DNA from: an uncultured Pelagibacteraceae bacterium
Lineage (GTDB): Bacteria; Pseudomonadota; Alphaproteobacteria; Pelagibacterales; Pelagibacteraceae
Reading direction: 5' to 3'
DNA length: 64,000 bases
Assembly (NCBI GenBank): GCA_902560815.1
Contig: CACENP010000002.1
Coordinates: 41,070-105,069, forward strand
Below the pieces are notes generated by a model. That model saw nothing but the letters and a program-made list of their open reading frames with translations, was not told where the DNA came from and did no database searches. Numbering within the stretch: the first letter of the stretch is position 1; each line of letters starts with the position of its first letter. The position numbers and the translations under genes are program-made. Shown here piece after piece: positions 51,959 to 61,664 of the stretch.

Positions 51959-53365
51959 ATGAGTTCAAGCAAAGTATTAAAATTGATGAAAGACAAAGAG
52001 ATAGAGTTTGTTGACTTAAGATTCACCGATCCAAGAGGTAAGTTACAACATTTAACAATGGACTCAACAATTGTTGATGATGATATGCTTAACGAAGGAG
52101 TATTTTTTGATGGATCTTCAATAGCGGGTTGGAAAGCTATTAATGAGTCAGATATGATTTTAAAACCTGATTTAAGTAGACAGGTAGTTGATCCTTATAC
52201 TTCACATAATACTCTTATTATATTTTGTGATATCTTAGATGCAGTCAAAAAGACTTCTTATGAAAGAGATCCAAGAGGCATTGCTAAAAAAGCTGAAGCT
52301 TATTTAAAAAAATCAGGTGTCGGTGACAAAGCATATTTTGGGCCTGAGCCGGAATTTTTTGTTTTTGATGATGTAAAAATTAAAAATGAAATGAATGAAA
52401 TAGGATTTAAGATTGATAGTTCTGAAGGTCCTTATAACTCAGGAAAAAATTATGAAAATGGAAATATGGGACATAGACCAGGAGTAAAAGGTGGATATTT
52501 TCCAGTGCCTCCGGTTGATAGTGCTCAAGACATGAGGGGCGAATATTTAAAGGGTTTAAGAGAGGTTGGTATCACGGTTGAAAAACATCATCATGAAGTT
52601 GCTCCAAGTCAACATGAGCTTGGAATGTTATATAATACTTTAGTAACACAAGCTGATAACGTTCAACTTTATAAATATGTAGTGCAAATGGTGTCTCATT
52701 CTTTTGGGAAGACTGCAACTTTTATGCCAAAACCAGTTAAGGGAGACAATGGTTCAGGAATGCATACACACCAATCTATTTGGAAAGGCAAAACTCCAAT
52801 ATTTTCTGGAAATAAATATGCAGGTTTATCGGAAACTGCACTTCATTACATTGGTGGAATTTTAAAACATGCTAAAGCAATTAATGCTTTTTCAAATGCA
52901 ACAACAAATAGTTATAAAAGATTAATTCCTGGTTTTGAAGCTCCAGTTTTGTTAGCTTACTCAGCAAGAAACAGATCTGCTTCATGTAGAATTCCGATTA
53001 CATTAAGTAAAAAAGGTGCAAGATGTGAAATAAGATTTCCTGACGCTGCAGGAAACCCATATTTAACTTTTTCAGCAATGTTAATGGCTGGATTAGATGG
53101 TATTAAAAATAAAATTAATCCAGGTAAGCCGCTTGATGAAGATTTGTACGCCCTACCAGAAGATAAAGTAAAAAATATTCCAACAGTTTGCGGATCACTA
53201 AGAGAAGCAATGGAAAGTTTGGATAGAGATAGAGGTTTTTTAAAACAAGGCGGTGTATTTACTGATGACCAAATTGATGCATTTATAGCATTAAAATTTG
53301 AAGAAATTTACAATCTTGAACATACTCCACACCCTATGGAGTTTGAAATGTATTACAGCTCTTAA
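51959..53365 (+). CDS. glnA: Glutamine synthetase type I
   Basis: A 468-residue class I-beta glutamine synthetase, standard length. Signature segments: FFDGSSIAGWKAINESDM near residue 49, the ATP region KPVKGDNGSGMHTHQS near 258, and NRSASCRIP near 340. The adenylylation Tyr is present in DEDLYALPED near 399, so control by a GlnE-type adenylyltransferase is likely. It makes glutamine from glutamate and ammonia. No glnB lies downstream; the next gene is convergent and ends one base away. Confidence 0.96.
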   Translation: MSSSKVLKLMKDKEIEFVDLRFTDPRGKLQHLTMDSTIVDDDMLNEGVFFDGSSIAGWKAINESDMILKPDLSRQVVDPYTSHNTLIIFCDILDAVKKTSYERDPRGIAKKAEAYLKKSGVGDKAYFGPEPEFFVFDDVKIKNEMNEIGFKIDSSEGPYNSGKNYENGNMGHRPGVKGGYFPVPPVDSAQDMRGEYLKGLREVGITVEKHHHEVAPSQHELGMLYNTLVTQADNVQLYKYVVQMVSHSFGKTATFMPKPVKGDNGSGMHTHQSIWKGKTPIFSGNKYAGLSETALHYIGGILKHAKAINAFSNATTNSYKRLIPGFEAPVLLAYSARNRSASCRIPITLSKKGARCEIRFPDAAGNPYLTFSAMLMAGLDGIKNKINPGKPLDEDLYALPEDKVKNIPTVCGSLREAMESLDRDRGFLKQGGVFTDDQIDAFIALKFEEIYNLEHTPHPMEFEMYYSS

Positions 53366-53366
53366 A

Positions 53367-53555
53367 TTATTTTTTACTTTTTAATATTTTATCGTCAGCA
53401 ATCTTATTTTTATTTACACCCTTTTTTATTGTGTATTCCAAAGTACCATGGGCACCGGCTTCAACTGCTTTACGCTGACTTCTGAAAAGTTCTTTTTCTT
53501 TTTTACTTTCTGCTAATTTATTAGCATGTTTTTCTAAATGTTTAGTGTCTCTCAT
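53367..53555 (-). CDS. Small basic protein at the end of the suf operon, unknown function
   Basis: A 62-residue, highly charged protein with no Cys and no hydrophobic segment; Lys, Glu and Arg dominate (LEKHANKLAESKKEKELF, then KAVEAGAHGTLEYTIKKG). It could be helical and nucleic-acid or protein binding. It resembles short alphaproteobacterial proteins of the DUF4169 type, but weakly. It lies nine bases downstream of the sufA-like gene on the same strand and ends against the glnA stop. Confidence 0.65.
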   Translation of the reverse strand: MRDTKHLEKHANKLAESKKEKELFRSQRKAVEAGAHGTLEYTIKKGVNKNKIADDKILKSKK

Positions 53556-53564
53556 TAACTACTA

Positions 53565-53900
53565 TTATATCTTAAATGATTCTCCACATCCACATCTTTC
53601 AGTTTCATTTGGATTTTTAAAGACAAAAGATGAGGAAAATTCTTCTTTTTTATAGTCCATTTCAGTTCCTAAAAGATACATTATGGCGCCTGGATCTACA
53701 AAAAGTTTTACCCCTTTTTCCTCAATTATTTCATCATTTGGATTAATTTCCTTTGTATATTCCATTATATATGACATGCCTGCACAACCGCCAGACTTAA
53801 CACCTACCCTTACGCCAACAGCGTTACTTTCTGCCTTTAACATAATTTCTTTTATTCTTTGAGCAGCATTATCGCTTAATGTAATTATTTGTTTAATCAT
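53565..53900 (-). CDS. sufA: A-type iron-sulfur carrier protein (SufA/IscA/ErpA)
   Basis: A 111-residue HesB-fold protein. The three cluster cysteines are in SGGCAGMSY near residue 38 and the C-terminal ERCGCGESF. It receives clusters from the SUF scaffold and passes them to apoproteins. The ATG overlaps the SufT stop by four bases. Whether it acts as SufA or ErpA cannot be told from sequence alone. Confidence 0.92.
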   Translation of the reverse strand: MIKQIITLSDNAAQRIKEIMLKAESNAVGVRVGVKSGGCAGMSYIMEYTKEINPNDEIIEEKGVKLFVDPGAIMYLLGTEMDYKKEEFSSSFVFKNPNETERCGCGESFKI

Positions 53901-54196
53901 AAATTTAATTCTAATTTTGCAGACTCTGACATCATTGATTTATCCCATGGTGGCTCCCAAACTAGTTTTAAATCAACATCTTTTACTTCTTTTATTTCTT
54001 TAACACTATTTTTCACTTCGTTTGGTAAACTTTCAGCAACAGGACAATTTGGAGTTGTTAATGTCATATCTATTTTAACATTATTCTTATCATCAACTAT
54101 AATATCATAAATTAATCCTAATTCATAAATATTAACTGGTATTTCTGGATCATAGATCTTTTTTATTTCAGCAATAACTTTATCTTTTAATTCCAT
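53897..54196 (-). CDS. sufT: SufT/DUF59 iron-sulfur maturation protein
   Basis: A 99-residue DUF59 (MIP18-like) protein: IKKIYDPEIPVNIYELGLIY near residue 12, MTLTTPNCPVAESLP near 44 with the single conserved Cys, and VWEPPWDKSMMSE near 80. SufT-type proteins assist cluster transfer to [4Fe-4S] targets. It begins one base into the end of sufU and overlaps sufA. Confidence 0.92.
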   Translation of the reverse strand: MELKDKVIAEIKKIYDPEIPVNIYELGLIYDIIVDDKNNVKIDMTLTTPNCPVAESLPNEVKNSVKEIKEVKDVDLKLVWEPPWDKSMMSESAKLELNL

Positions 54197-54669
54197 TATA
54201 CCTCCAAGTTTTCGCTATTAATTTCATTTTGAGATTTATCTATAGCTGATGTCAATGTGTGCCAAGATAGCGTTGCACATTTAACTCTCATTGGATATTG
54301 TTTTACTCCTGATAAACACATTAATTTAGTTTTTTCATCATCTTTCAAAAGGTTTGTTTTAATTTCATCTTTTTCTTTAATCATTTCTAAAAATTTATTT
54401 ACAATTTCTTTTACTTCTTTTTCTTCTTTTCCTTTTAACAAATCAGTCATTATTGATGCCGAAGCCATTGAAATTGCACATCCTTGACCTTCAAATGAAA
54501 TATCTTCAACTTTTTTATTATCATTTAACTTTAAATAAATATGGACCTTATCGCCACATAAAGGATTGTGTCCTTTGGCATCTTTATTAAAATTTTCTGT
54601 TTTTCTTAGATTCCTAGGATTTTTTCCATGATCTAAAATTATTTCTTGGTAAAGTTCTTTTAAGTTCAT
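54196..54669 (-). CDS. sufU: SufU-type scaffold / sulfurtransferase
   Basis: A 157-residue IscU-fold protein with the SufU insertion. Cysteines in NPLCGDKVH near residue 38, GQGCAISMAS near 61 and LSGVKQYPMRVKCATLSW near 126 form the zinc/sulfur site with a nearby Asp. SufU accepts sulfur from SufS and supports SufBCD assembly. The gene overlaps sufS by four bases. This SufS-SufU pairing is the Gram-positive-like arrangement rather than SufE. Confidence 0.92.
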   Translation of the reverse strand: MNLKELYQEIILDHGKNPRNLRKTENFNKDAKGHNPLCGDKVHIYLKLNDNKKVEDISFEGQGCAISMASASIMTDLLKGKEEKEVKEIVNKFLEMIKEKDEIKTNLLKDDEKTKLMCLSGVKQYPMRVKCATLSWHTLTSAIDKSQNEINSENLEV

Positions 54670-55886
54670 TTTAATTCAAATATTTTTTTACACTTATTAA
54701 TTGATGAATTCAGTTTATCAAGATCGTCTTTCGTATTGTAAACACCCAATGATGCTCTTGCGGAAGCAGCTATGTCAAGTTTGTCATGTAATATTTGGCA
54801 ACAATGATGACCAGCTCTTATGGCAACGCCATCTTCATCTAAAATAGTTGCTATATCGTGAGGATGTATTCCATCAATAGTAAAAGATAGAACAGATCCT
54901 TTTATTTTTGGATTTCCAATTAATTTAACAGAATTATTTTTTCTTAAGATCTCTTGGCCATATTCAATAAGTTCTTTTTCATGTTTGATGATATTATCCA
55001 TACCTATTTTGTTTAAAAATTTAATAGACTCATCAAATGCTATTACTTGTGCTGTTGCCATCGTTCCAGCTTCATATTTATTTGGTAAATCACCATATGT
55101 TATACTATCCTTTTTAACCTCGCCAATCATCCCTCCTCCTCCTTGGTACGGTGGCAATTCTTCTAACCATTTTTTTTTTGCATAAAGAATGCCCAAACCA
55201 GTTGGTCCATACATTTTATGACAAGAGATAGCATAAAAATCACAATCTAAGTCTTGCATATCTAATTTTAAATGTGGAGCTCCCTGACAACCATCTACCA
55301 ATACTGGTATATTTTTTGAGTGGGCTAGTTGAACTATTTCTTTAATTGGTAAAATAGCTCCAGTAACGTTTGATAAATGAGTTACCCCTATAATTTTTGT
55401 TTTTGGTGTAATTTTTTTTTCTATACTCTCTAAAGTAATTTCTCCTTCTTCATTTATATCAGCAAATTCTATTTTAATACCCTTTGATTTTCTTAAATAA
55501 TGCCAAGGAACATAGTTTGAGTGATGCTCAAGCTCAGTTAGTAAAACTTCATCACCTTCTTCCAAATGATTTTGCCCAAAAGTGCTTGCAACCAAATTTA
55601 TCGCTTCAGTAGCCCCTTTAGTAAAAACAATTTCATTGACTTCTTTTGCATTAATAAATTTTTGAACTGATTTTCTGGTATTTTCATATAAATTTGTTGC
55701 TGCAACAGCAAGGTAGTGAACACTTCTTCCTACATTAGAAAATTCTTTTGTATAAAAATCATAAATTCTGTCGATAACTACTCTTGGTTTTTGAGAAGAA
55801 TTCGCACTATCTAAATAAACAAGATCATTATTATGAACTTTGTTATCAAATATGGGAAAATCTTTTTTTATATTATTAATATTCAT
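54666..55886 (-). CDS. sufS: Cysteine desulfurase SufS
   Basis: A 406-residue class II cysteine desulfurase. PLP Lys in AISCHKMYGPTGLG near residue 225, active Cys in RAGHHCCQILHDK near 360, and NFSNVGRSVHY-type N-terminal region near 50. It removes sulfur from cysteine for cluster assembly. The stop overlaps the sufU start, and its start overlaps the sufD stop. Confidence 0.95.
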   Translation of the reverse strand: MNINNIKKDFPIFDNKVHNNDLVYLDSANSSQKPRVVIDRIYDFYTKEFSNVGRSVHYLAVAATNLYENTRKSVQKFINAKEVNEIVFTKGATEAINLVASTFGQNHLEEGDEVLLTELEHHSNYVPWHYLRKSKGIKIEFADINEEGEITLESIEKKITPKTKIIGVTHLSNVTGAILPIKEIVQLAHSKNIPVLVDGCQGAPHLKLDMQDLDCDFYAISCHKMYGPTGLGILYAKKKWLEELPPYQGGGGMIGEVKKDSITYGDLPNKYEAGTMATAQVIAFDESIKFLNKIGMDNIIKHEKELIEYGQEILRKNNSVKLIGNPKIKGSVLSFTIDGIHPHDIATILDEDGVAIRAGHHCCQILHDKLDIAASARASLGVYNTKDDLDKLNSSINKCKKIFELK

Positions 55887-57130
55887 TGTTTTAGGCTCAT
55901 AATATTTTTAACTAAATTTTTAATCTCAGAGTCAGTAATTTTTTCAACTACATCTAATAGGAAACCATTTATTAAAAGTTTTTTCGCTTCTTGATAATTT
56001 AATCCTCTAGACATTAAATAAAAAATCGAATCTTCATTTAAACTTCCAGATGCAGAGCCATGAGAACATTTAACGTCATCAGCATAAATTTCTAATTCTG
56101 GTTTAGCATTAAATTCAGTATTATCGTTTAACAAAATAGCTTTGCTTAGTTGATAACCATCTGTCTTTTGAGCTTTTGAATCTACAAAAATTTTACCTTG
56201 ATAAACTGCTTTTGATGTATCCTCTAAAACACCTTTGATTAATTGATAACTTTTAGTATTTTCAATTAAATGATTTATATTAGTTTTAATTTCATGATGC
56301 TTTGTTTCATCTAAAATAAAAACTCCATTCACAAATGCTGAAGCATATTTTCCATTAAGGTTACAATTTATTTCATTTTTTACAAATTTTGATCCGGATG
56401 AAAGAAGGAATGTTTCTGATACGCTATTAGAATTTTGATTAATATTACTAAAAGAATACTTTACATTACTATTTGAATTATTATCAATTTTATAATTTTT
56501 TAATATAGAATTTTTTTGAAGATCAAATTTATAATTAATATTTATAAAATTAGTAATTGATTTATCATTTGAAAATTCAATAAGTTTTAAAGAGCTATTT
56601 TCTTCAAGTAATATATCAACCTTTAAATTAATACTTTTTGAAACTAAATCTTCATTGGTAATATTGTAAATAACCAAAGGTTTTTTAAGTGAATAGTTTT
56701 TTTTGACAATTAATTTAAAATATTTACTTACAAATGCATTATTTAAAAAAAGCAAAGAATTGCTTGTATTGTTAAATTTTTCTAAAACTAAATCATCTAA
56801 TAATTCAATTTTATTTTTTTCTTCATAATCAAACTCTATTTTTTCTATTCTACCATTTACAAAAACAAGTTTATTATGTTCTAAACCATGAATAAAAATA
56901 GACTGATCTATTTTATTTGGCTTTGATAAATCGTTATAAAAACTCAAATTTTTAATATTTTTTGAAATTATTTGATTAAGATCTGAAAATTTCCAGTTTT
57001 CCTCTCTTCTGTTAGGAAATCCTTTTTCAATAAAATTTTCAAAATTTTTTCTTTTAATTTCAATATTCTTTTTAGAAAAATTTGATTTCTCTAATAATTT
57101 TTCAAAATCTATTTTTAACTGATCAATCAT
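55883..57130 (-). CDS. sufD: SUF complex subunit SufD
   Basis: A 415-residue member of the SufB/SufD family. The C-terminal beta-helix region contains the family core: VYQGKIFVDSKAQKTDGYQ near residue 310 and the conserved CSHGSASGSLNEDSIFYLMSRG segment near 353 (read here as KCSHGSASG then LMSRGL). It is rich in Asn and Lys, as is usual for AT-rich genomes. With SufB and SufC it forms the assembly scaffold. Overlaps sufS by four bases and abuts sufC. Confidence 0.92.
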   Translation of the reverse strand: MIDQLKIDFEKLLEKSNFSKKNIEIKRKNFENFIEKGFPNRREENWKFSDLNQIISKNIKNLSFYNDLSKPNKIDQSIFIHGLEHNKLVFVNGRIEKIEFDYEEKNKIELLDDLVLEKFNNTSNSLLFLNNAFVSKYFKLIVKKNYSLKKPLVIYNITNEDLVSKSINLKVDILLEENSSLKLIEFSNDKSITNFININYKFDLQKNSILKNYKIDNNSNSNVKYSFSNINQNSNSVSETFLLSSGSKFVKNEINCNLNGKYASAFVNGVFILDETKHHEIKTNINHLIENTKSYQLIKGVLEDTSKAVYQGKIFVDSKAQKTDGYQLSKAILLNDNTEFNAKPELEIYADDVKCSHGSASGSLNEDSIFYLMSRGLNYQEAKKLLINGFLLDVVEKITDSEIKNLVKNIMSLKQ

Positions 57131-57865
57131 TTAATTAAAATTTTCATATCCTTTCTTTTCTAATTCTAATGCAAGTTCTGGACCTCCAGATTTGATTATT
57201 TTACCATTCATCAACACATGAACATAATCAGGTTTTATATAATCTAATAATCTTTGATAGTGTGTAATTATTAAAAATGAATTATCTTTTTTTCTTAATG
57301 AGTTTACTCCATCAGCCACAATTTTAAGTGCATCAATATCTAAACCAGAATCGGTTTCGTCCAAAATTGAAAGTTTTGGATTTAAAATAGACATTTGTAA
57401 AATTTCATTTTTCTTTTTTTCACCGCCAGAAAATCCTACATTTAATTGTCTATTTAATTTTTCTTCGTCAAATTTTAGTTCCTTTGCTTTTAATTTTACT
57501 AATTTTAAAAATTCTATTGCATCAAGTTCTTTTTCTCCTCTGGCTTTTCTAATTGCATTGAGAGATGTTTTTAAAAAAATATTTGTATTCACGCCTGGTA
57601 TTTCTAAAGGATATTGAAAAGCTAAAAATATTCCTTTGTGTGCTCTTTCTTCAGTTTCGAGTTCAAAAATATTTTTATTTTCAAATAAAATTTCTCCTGA
57701 AACATCGTACCCTTTTTTTCCTGATAAAATATTAGATAAAGTACTTTTTCCTGATCCGTTCGGTCCCATTATCGCGTGCACTTCACCTGGTTTTATTTCA
57801 AGATTAAAGTTATTTAAAATTGACTTATTTTCTATATCAGCATTCAAATTTTTTATTTTTAACAT
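57131..57865 (-). CDS. sufC: SUF complex ATPase SufC
   Basis: A 244-residue ABC-type ATPase. Walker A MGPNGSGKSTLSN near residue 35, signature FSGGEKKKNEILQ near 149, Walker B LSILDETDSGLDID near 167, and H-loop LIITHYQR near 200. It powers the SufBCD scaffold and is soluble. It starts one base before the sufB stop and abuts sufD. Confidence 0.96.
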   Translation of the reverse strand: MLKIKNLNADIENKSILNNFNLEIKPGEVHAIMGPNGSGKSTLSNILSGKKGYDVSGEILFENKNIFELETEERAHKGIFLAFQYPLEIPGVNTNIFLKTSLNAIRKARGEKELDAIEFLKLVKLKAKELKFDEEKLNRQLNVGFSGGEKKKNEILQMSILNPKLSILDETDSGLDIDALKIVADGVNSLRKKDNSFLIITHYQRLLDYIKPDYVHVLMNGKIIKSGGPELALELEKKGYENFN

Positions 57866-59302
57866 TTAACCAACGCTTCCTTCTAAGCTTATTCCAACAA
57901 GTTTCTGTGCTTCAACGGCAAACTCCATAGGCAATTGTTGTAGGACTTCTTTGCAAAAACCATTAACAATTAATCCTACAGCTTCTTCAGGATTTAAACC
58001 TCTCTGCTGGCAATAATGAAGCTGTTCTTCACTTATTTTAGAAGTAGTAGCTTCATGGGCTATATTAGAGTCTGGATTTTTATTTTTAATATAAGGAACT
58101 GTATGTGCACCGCATTTATTACCCATAAGTAAAGAGTCACATTGTGTGTAATTTCTAGAGTTTTTAGCTTTAGAAGATATGTCTACTAATCCTCTATAAG
58201 TCATATCAGAAAAGCCTGCGCTAATTCCTTTTGAAATAATTTTACTCTTAGTGTTTTTGCCTAAATGAATCATCTTTGTTCCTGTATCAGCTTTTTGATG
58301 ATTGTTTGTAATTGCAATAGAATAAAACTCTCCAATAGAATTATCTCCTTGGAGGACACAGCTAGGATATTTCCAGGTAATAGCTGATCCTGTTTCTACT
58401 TGTGTCCAAGAAATTTTAGAATTTATCCCTTTGCATAAACCTCTTTTGGTTACAAAATTATAAATTCCACCTTTTCCATTTTCATCTCCAGGGTACCAAT
58501 TTTGAACGGTTGAATATTTTATTTCAGCATTATCTAAAGCAACTAACTCTACATTGGCTGCATGAAGTTGATTTTCATCTCTCATTGGAGCAGTACAGCC
58601 CTCTAGATAACTTACATAGCTTTCTTTATCTGCAATTATTAATGTCCTTTCAAATTGCCCTGTTTGAGATGCATTAATTCTGAAATATGTTGATAGTTCC
58701 ATAGGACATTTCACTCCAGGTGGAATATAAACAAAAGAGCCATCTGTAAAAACAGCTGAATTTAAAGTTGCAAAATAATGATCTGTTAAAGGAATTACTG
58801 AGCCTAAATATTTTTTTACAAGTTCCGGATGTTTTTGTATTGCCTCTGAAATTGAACAGAAAATCACTCCTACTTCATTTAGTTTTTCTTTAAAGGTTGT
58901 AGCTACAGAAACAGAATCGAATACAGCATCTACTGCAATACCATTTAATCTTTGTTGTTCTTGTAATGGTATACCTAGTTTTTTATATGTTTCTAAAAGT
59001 TTAGGATCAAGTTCATCTATGCTTTTTGGCTTTTCACTTGCACTTTTAGGAGCTGAATAATAATAAATATCCTGGTAATCAATTTTTGGATATTTTGGTT
59101 TTTGCCAATTTGGTTCTTTTAAATTTTTTAATCTTTCAAAAGCTTTCATTCTCCAATCCAACATCCATTTTGGTTCCTTCTTTGCTTGAGATATAAATTT
59201 TATCACTTCTTTGTTTAGACCTTTGGGTGCTCTAATATTTTCAATATCAGTAGTAAATCCATATTTATAATCTTTTAATTTATCTATTTGTTTTTCTCTC
59301 AT
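57866..59302 (-). CDS. sufB: SUF complex subunit SufB
   Basis: A 478-residue scaffold subunit, standard length. N-terminal [19 protein letters not shown], the [20 protein letters not shown] segment near residue 190 (split as [11 protein letters not shown]), and [20 protein letters not shown] near 395 with conserved Cys and His residues. It builds clusters with SufC and SufD. Directly follows iscR with no gap. Confidence 0.96.
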   Translation of the reverse strand: MREKQIDKLKDYKYGFTTDIENIRAPKGLNKEVIKFISQAKKEPKWMLDWRMKAFERLKNLKEPNWQKPKYPKIDYQDIYYYSAPKSASEKPKSIDELDPKLLETYKKLGIPLQEQQRLNGIAVDAVFDSVSVATTFKEKLNEVGVIFCSISEAIQKHPELVKKYLGSVIPLTDHYFATLNSAVFTDGSFVYIPPGVKCPMELSTYFRINASQTGQFERTLIIADKESYVSYLEGCTAPMRDENQLHAANVELVALDNAEIKYSTVQNWYPGDENGKGGIYNFVTKRGLCKGINSKISWTQVETGSAITWKYPSCVLQGDNSIGEFYSIAITNNHQKADTGTKMIHLGKNTKSKIISKGISAGFSDMTYRGLVDISSKAKNSRNYTQCDSLLMGNKCGAHTVPYIKNKNPDSNIAHEATTSKISEEQLHYCQQRGLNPEEAVGLIVNGFCKEVLQQLPMEFAVEAQKLVGISLEGSVG

Positions 59303-59725
59303 TTAAATTATATTTTCTTTTTGGTTAATTAAATCACTCAGTTTTTTTCTTTCAAAAAAATTATTGATATAATCTTCAAGTTCATCCCATAAGTTATGAG
59401 TAATACATTTTGCACTTTTGCCATTACATCCTTTTTTGGAATGTTTTACACAACCTACTGTTTTTACTTTTTCTTCAACCGCGGAGAGTACTTCTGAAAT
59501 ATTTATTTCAGATGCATTTTTATTTAATATGTAGCCACCTTTGTTTCCTCTAACACTACTAACAATTTTGTTTTTTTTTAGTTTTAAAAATAATTGTTCT
59601 AGGTAAACTAATGATATACCTTGTCTTAAAGATATATCCCTAAGAGAAACTGGCTCATTAGGATCAAACTTTGCAAGATCCGCAAGTGCCATTACAGCAT
59701 ATCTACCTTTACTTGATAATTTCAT
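59303..59725 (-). CDS. iscR: Rrf2-family Fe-S regulator, IscR-like
   Basis: A 140-residue winged-helix regulator. The N-terminal helix-turn-helix spans MKLSSKGRYAVMALADLA to LVYLEQLFLKLKK near residue 55; the cluster ligands are the cysteines in KTVGCVKHSKKGCNGKSAKC near residues 92-105, matching IscR spacing. It is the first gene of the suf operon and stands directly downstream of an IscR type 1 operator, so it probably represses the operon when its [2Fe-2S] cluster is loaded. Confidence 0.93.
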   Translation of the reverse strand: MKLSSKGRYAVMALADLAKFDPNEPVSLRDISLRQGISLVYLEQLFLKLKKNKIVSSVRGNKGGYILNKNASEINISEVLSAVEEKVKTVGCVKHSKKGCNGKSAKCITHNLWDELEDYINNFFERKKLSDLINQKENII

Positions 59726-59745
59726 ATTTTCCGCAATCCACGGGC

Positions 59746-59777
59746 TTTATATATACCTGACTAATTTAGTCAAGTTT
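59746..59777 (-). promoter_or_regulatory. suf promoter with an overlapping IscR type 1 operator
   Basis: The plus-strand sequence at 59753-59777 matches the E. coli IscR type 1 consensus I recall (ATA-SYY-GACT-RWWWY-AGTC-RRS-TAT) at 24 of 25 positions; the core TGACTAATTTAGTCA (59758-59772) is a perfect palindrome. On the minus strand the same stretch holds a -35 TTGACT (59768-59773) and a -10 TATAAA (59746-59751) with 16-base spacing, and the iscR ATG follows at 59725. Operator and promoter overlap, as expected for repression. Confidence 0.82.
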
Positions 59778-59863
59778 ATACATAATTTAAAGACTTGCTT
59801 TTTGTCGCTCAATTTTGATAGAAAAATATAATTTTTTTTTGAGAATAATTATCAATATCTTTT

Positions 59864-60520
59864 ATGGATAGCAAAATATTAGAAATATTTATACCTGGAC
59901 CAGCTGGAAGACTTGAAGCAAAATATTTTAAAAGTAAAAAAAATACTTCTCCAATAGCCTTAGTTCTACATCCGCACCCTCAATACGGTGGAACAATGAA
60001 TAATAAAGTAGTTGTAGATACTTTTCGTGTATTTATGGATAATGATTTTTCAGTTTGTAGAGTAAATTTTAGGGGTGTAGGAAAAAGTGATGGAGAGTTT
60101 GATAATGGTCAAGGAGAACTTGCAGATGCTGCTGCTGCACTTGATTGGTTAGAAAGAGAAAATTTTGACAATTCACAGTGTTGGATTTCAGGATTTTCTT
60201 TTGGATCTTTAATATCAATGCAGTTACTGATGAGGAGACCTGAAATAAATAGATTTATAGCAATTTCACCACAGCCAAATGTTTATGATTTTTCATTTTT
60301 ATCTCCGTGTCCTTCCTCAGGTTTAATGATTTATGGAAAAAAAGATGAGTTAGTACCTATTAATAATATTAACGAATTAAATAAAAGATTAAGTGCACAA
60401 AAAGGCATTAAAGTTGAATTTGAAGCTGTGCCTGAAGCTAATCATTTTTTTTCAAAAAATGACCAAGCGCTAATTAAATCTTTAAATAAATATGTTAAAA
60501 AAGAATCCGCTTTATATTAA
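59864..60520 (+). CDS. Alpha/beta hydrolase (COG2945-type)
   Basis: A 218-residue hydrolase. The entry motif LHPHPQYGGTMNNKVV near residue 34 and nucleophile ISGFSFGSL near 106 (GxSxG-like) define the family, with the acid Asp in GKKDELVP near 167 and His in PEANHFFS near 193. Function of this group is unknown; some are esterases. It is divergent from the suf operon and convergent with anmK (four-base overlap). Confidence 0.85.
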   Translation: MDSKILEIFIPGPAGRLEAKYFKSKKNTSPIALVLHPHPQYGGTMNNKVVVDTFRVFMDNDFSVCRVNFRGVGKSDGEFDNGQGELADAAAALDWLERENFDNSQCWISGFSFGSLISMQLLMRRPEINRFIAISPQPNVYDFSFLSPCPSSGLMIYGKKDELVPINNINELNKRLSAQKGIKVEFEAVPEANHFFSKNDQALIKSLNKYVKKESALY

Positions 60521-61617
60521 AAGTTTTTAATTATTACACCACCGGTAGTCGGCTCTTTGCATCCTGTAGTTTCGGGAAAAGAAATGGGTAATCCAAGATA
60601 AGATCGGATGGCGAGATAACCAAATGCTTGAGATTCTATAAAACTTCCATCTACATCCAGTTCGTCAATTTGAATAATTTTTTTTTTTATTTTTTTTTGA
60701 ATTAGATCGATTAAAAAATTATTTTTTCTTCCTCCACCGCAGACATAAATATTATTATTCAATAATTTTTTAGACAAAATATCTGCTGTTAATTCAGTTA
60801 ATGTTGCAGCTCCATCTTCAAAAGAAAGACCTTTGACAAATGAAACATCAAAATCGTTAATATCAAGAGATTTATTTTTGCTAGTTTCATTGTAATAAAA
60901 ATTATCTATTGTTTGTTCTAAAATAAATTTATCTATATTGCCTGATTTTGCAATTTCTCCTTTATTATCAAAATTTTTATCAGAATTAAGTCTTATCCAT
61001 TTGTCAATTAAGCAGTTACCTGGACCTATATCCATACTGATCATTTCATAATTTTCATTTATTGATGTAGTATTCGCAATACCACCAATATTTAGGATTA
61101 CAATTGGTAATTCAATTCTTCCTTCTTCTTTAAAATTTTGAGCTAATAATTTATGATAAATTGATGCTAGTGGGGCACCTTGGCCACCATTTTGTAAATC
61201 ATTTTGTCTAAAATTATTAATAACTATTTTTTTAGTCAAATGTGATAATAGATTTCCATCGCCCAGCTGTTTAGTAATTTTATTTTCAGGATTATGAAAT
61301 ATTGTTTGTCCATGAAAACCTACAAAATCAATTTCTATATTCGACTTTTTAACGATTGTGTTAACAATATCAGCGTTTAATAGTGCAATTTCTCTTTCAA
61401 GAGACTTTATTTCATCTGAATATTTTTTTAAATCATCCTCTATTGAGACTTTATCCCTTATATCTATTAATTTACTGTAAAAATCATCATTATATTCAAA
61501 GTATTCGTCAGATATTATTGAATATTCTCTATTACCATCTGACTTAATTATGGAAGCATCTACTCCATCCATCGAAGTTCCACTCATTAAGCCTAAAGCT
61601 GTGTAAATTTTTCCCAT
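60517..61617 (-). CDS. anmK: Anhydro-N-acetylmuramic acid kinase
   Basis: A 366-residue sugar kinase. Start GLMSGTSMDGVDASI is the family signature; GFHGQTIFHNP lies near residue 97, ILNIGGIANTT near 173, and GPGNCLIDKWI near 197. It phosphorylates and opens 1,6-anhydro-MurNAc from recycled peptidoglycan. Downstream of tyrS divergently. No other recycling gene is in the window. Confidence 0.94.
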   Translation of the reverse strand: MGKIYTALGLMSGTSMDGVDASIIKSDGNREYSIISDEYFEYNDDFYSKLIDIRDKVSIEDDLKKYSDEIKSLEREIALLNADIVNTIVKKSNIEIDFVGFHGQTIFHNPENKITKQLGDGNLLSHLTKKIVINNFRQNDLQNGGQGAPLASIYHKLLAQNFKEEGRIELPIVILNIGGIANTTSINENYEMISMDIGPGNCLIDKWIRLNSDKNFDNKGEIAKSGNIDKFILEQTIDNFYYNETSKNKSLDINDFDVSFVKGLSFEDGAATLTELTADILSKKLLNNNIYVCGGGRKNNFLIDLIQKKIKKKIIQIDELDVDGSFIESQAFGYLAIRSYLGLPISFPETTGCKEPTTGGVIIKNF

Positions 61618-61664
61618 TCTTATTTTTTTTTATTAAATAATGTATATTGTGGAACTATAGACCT

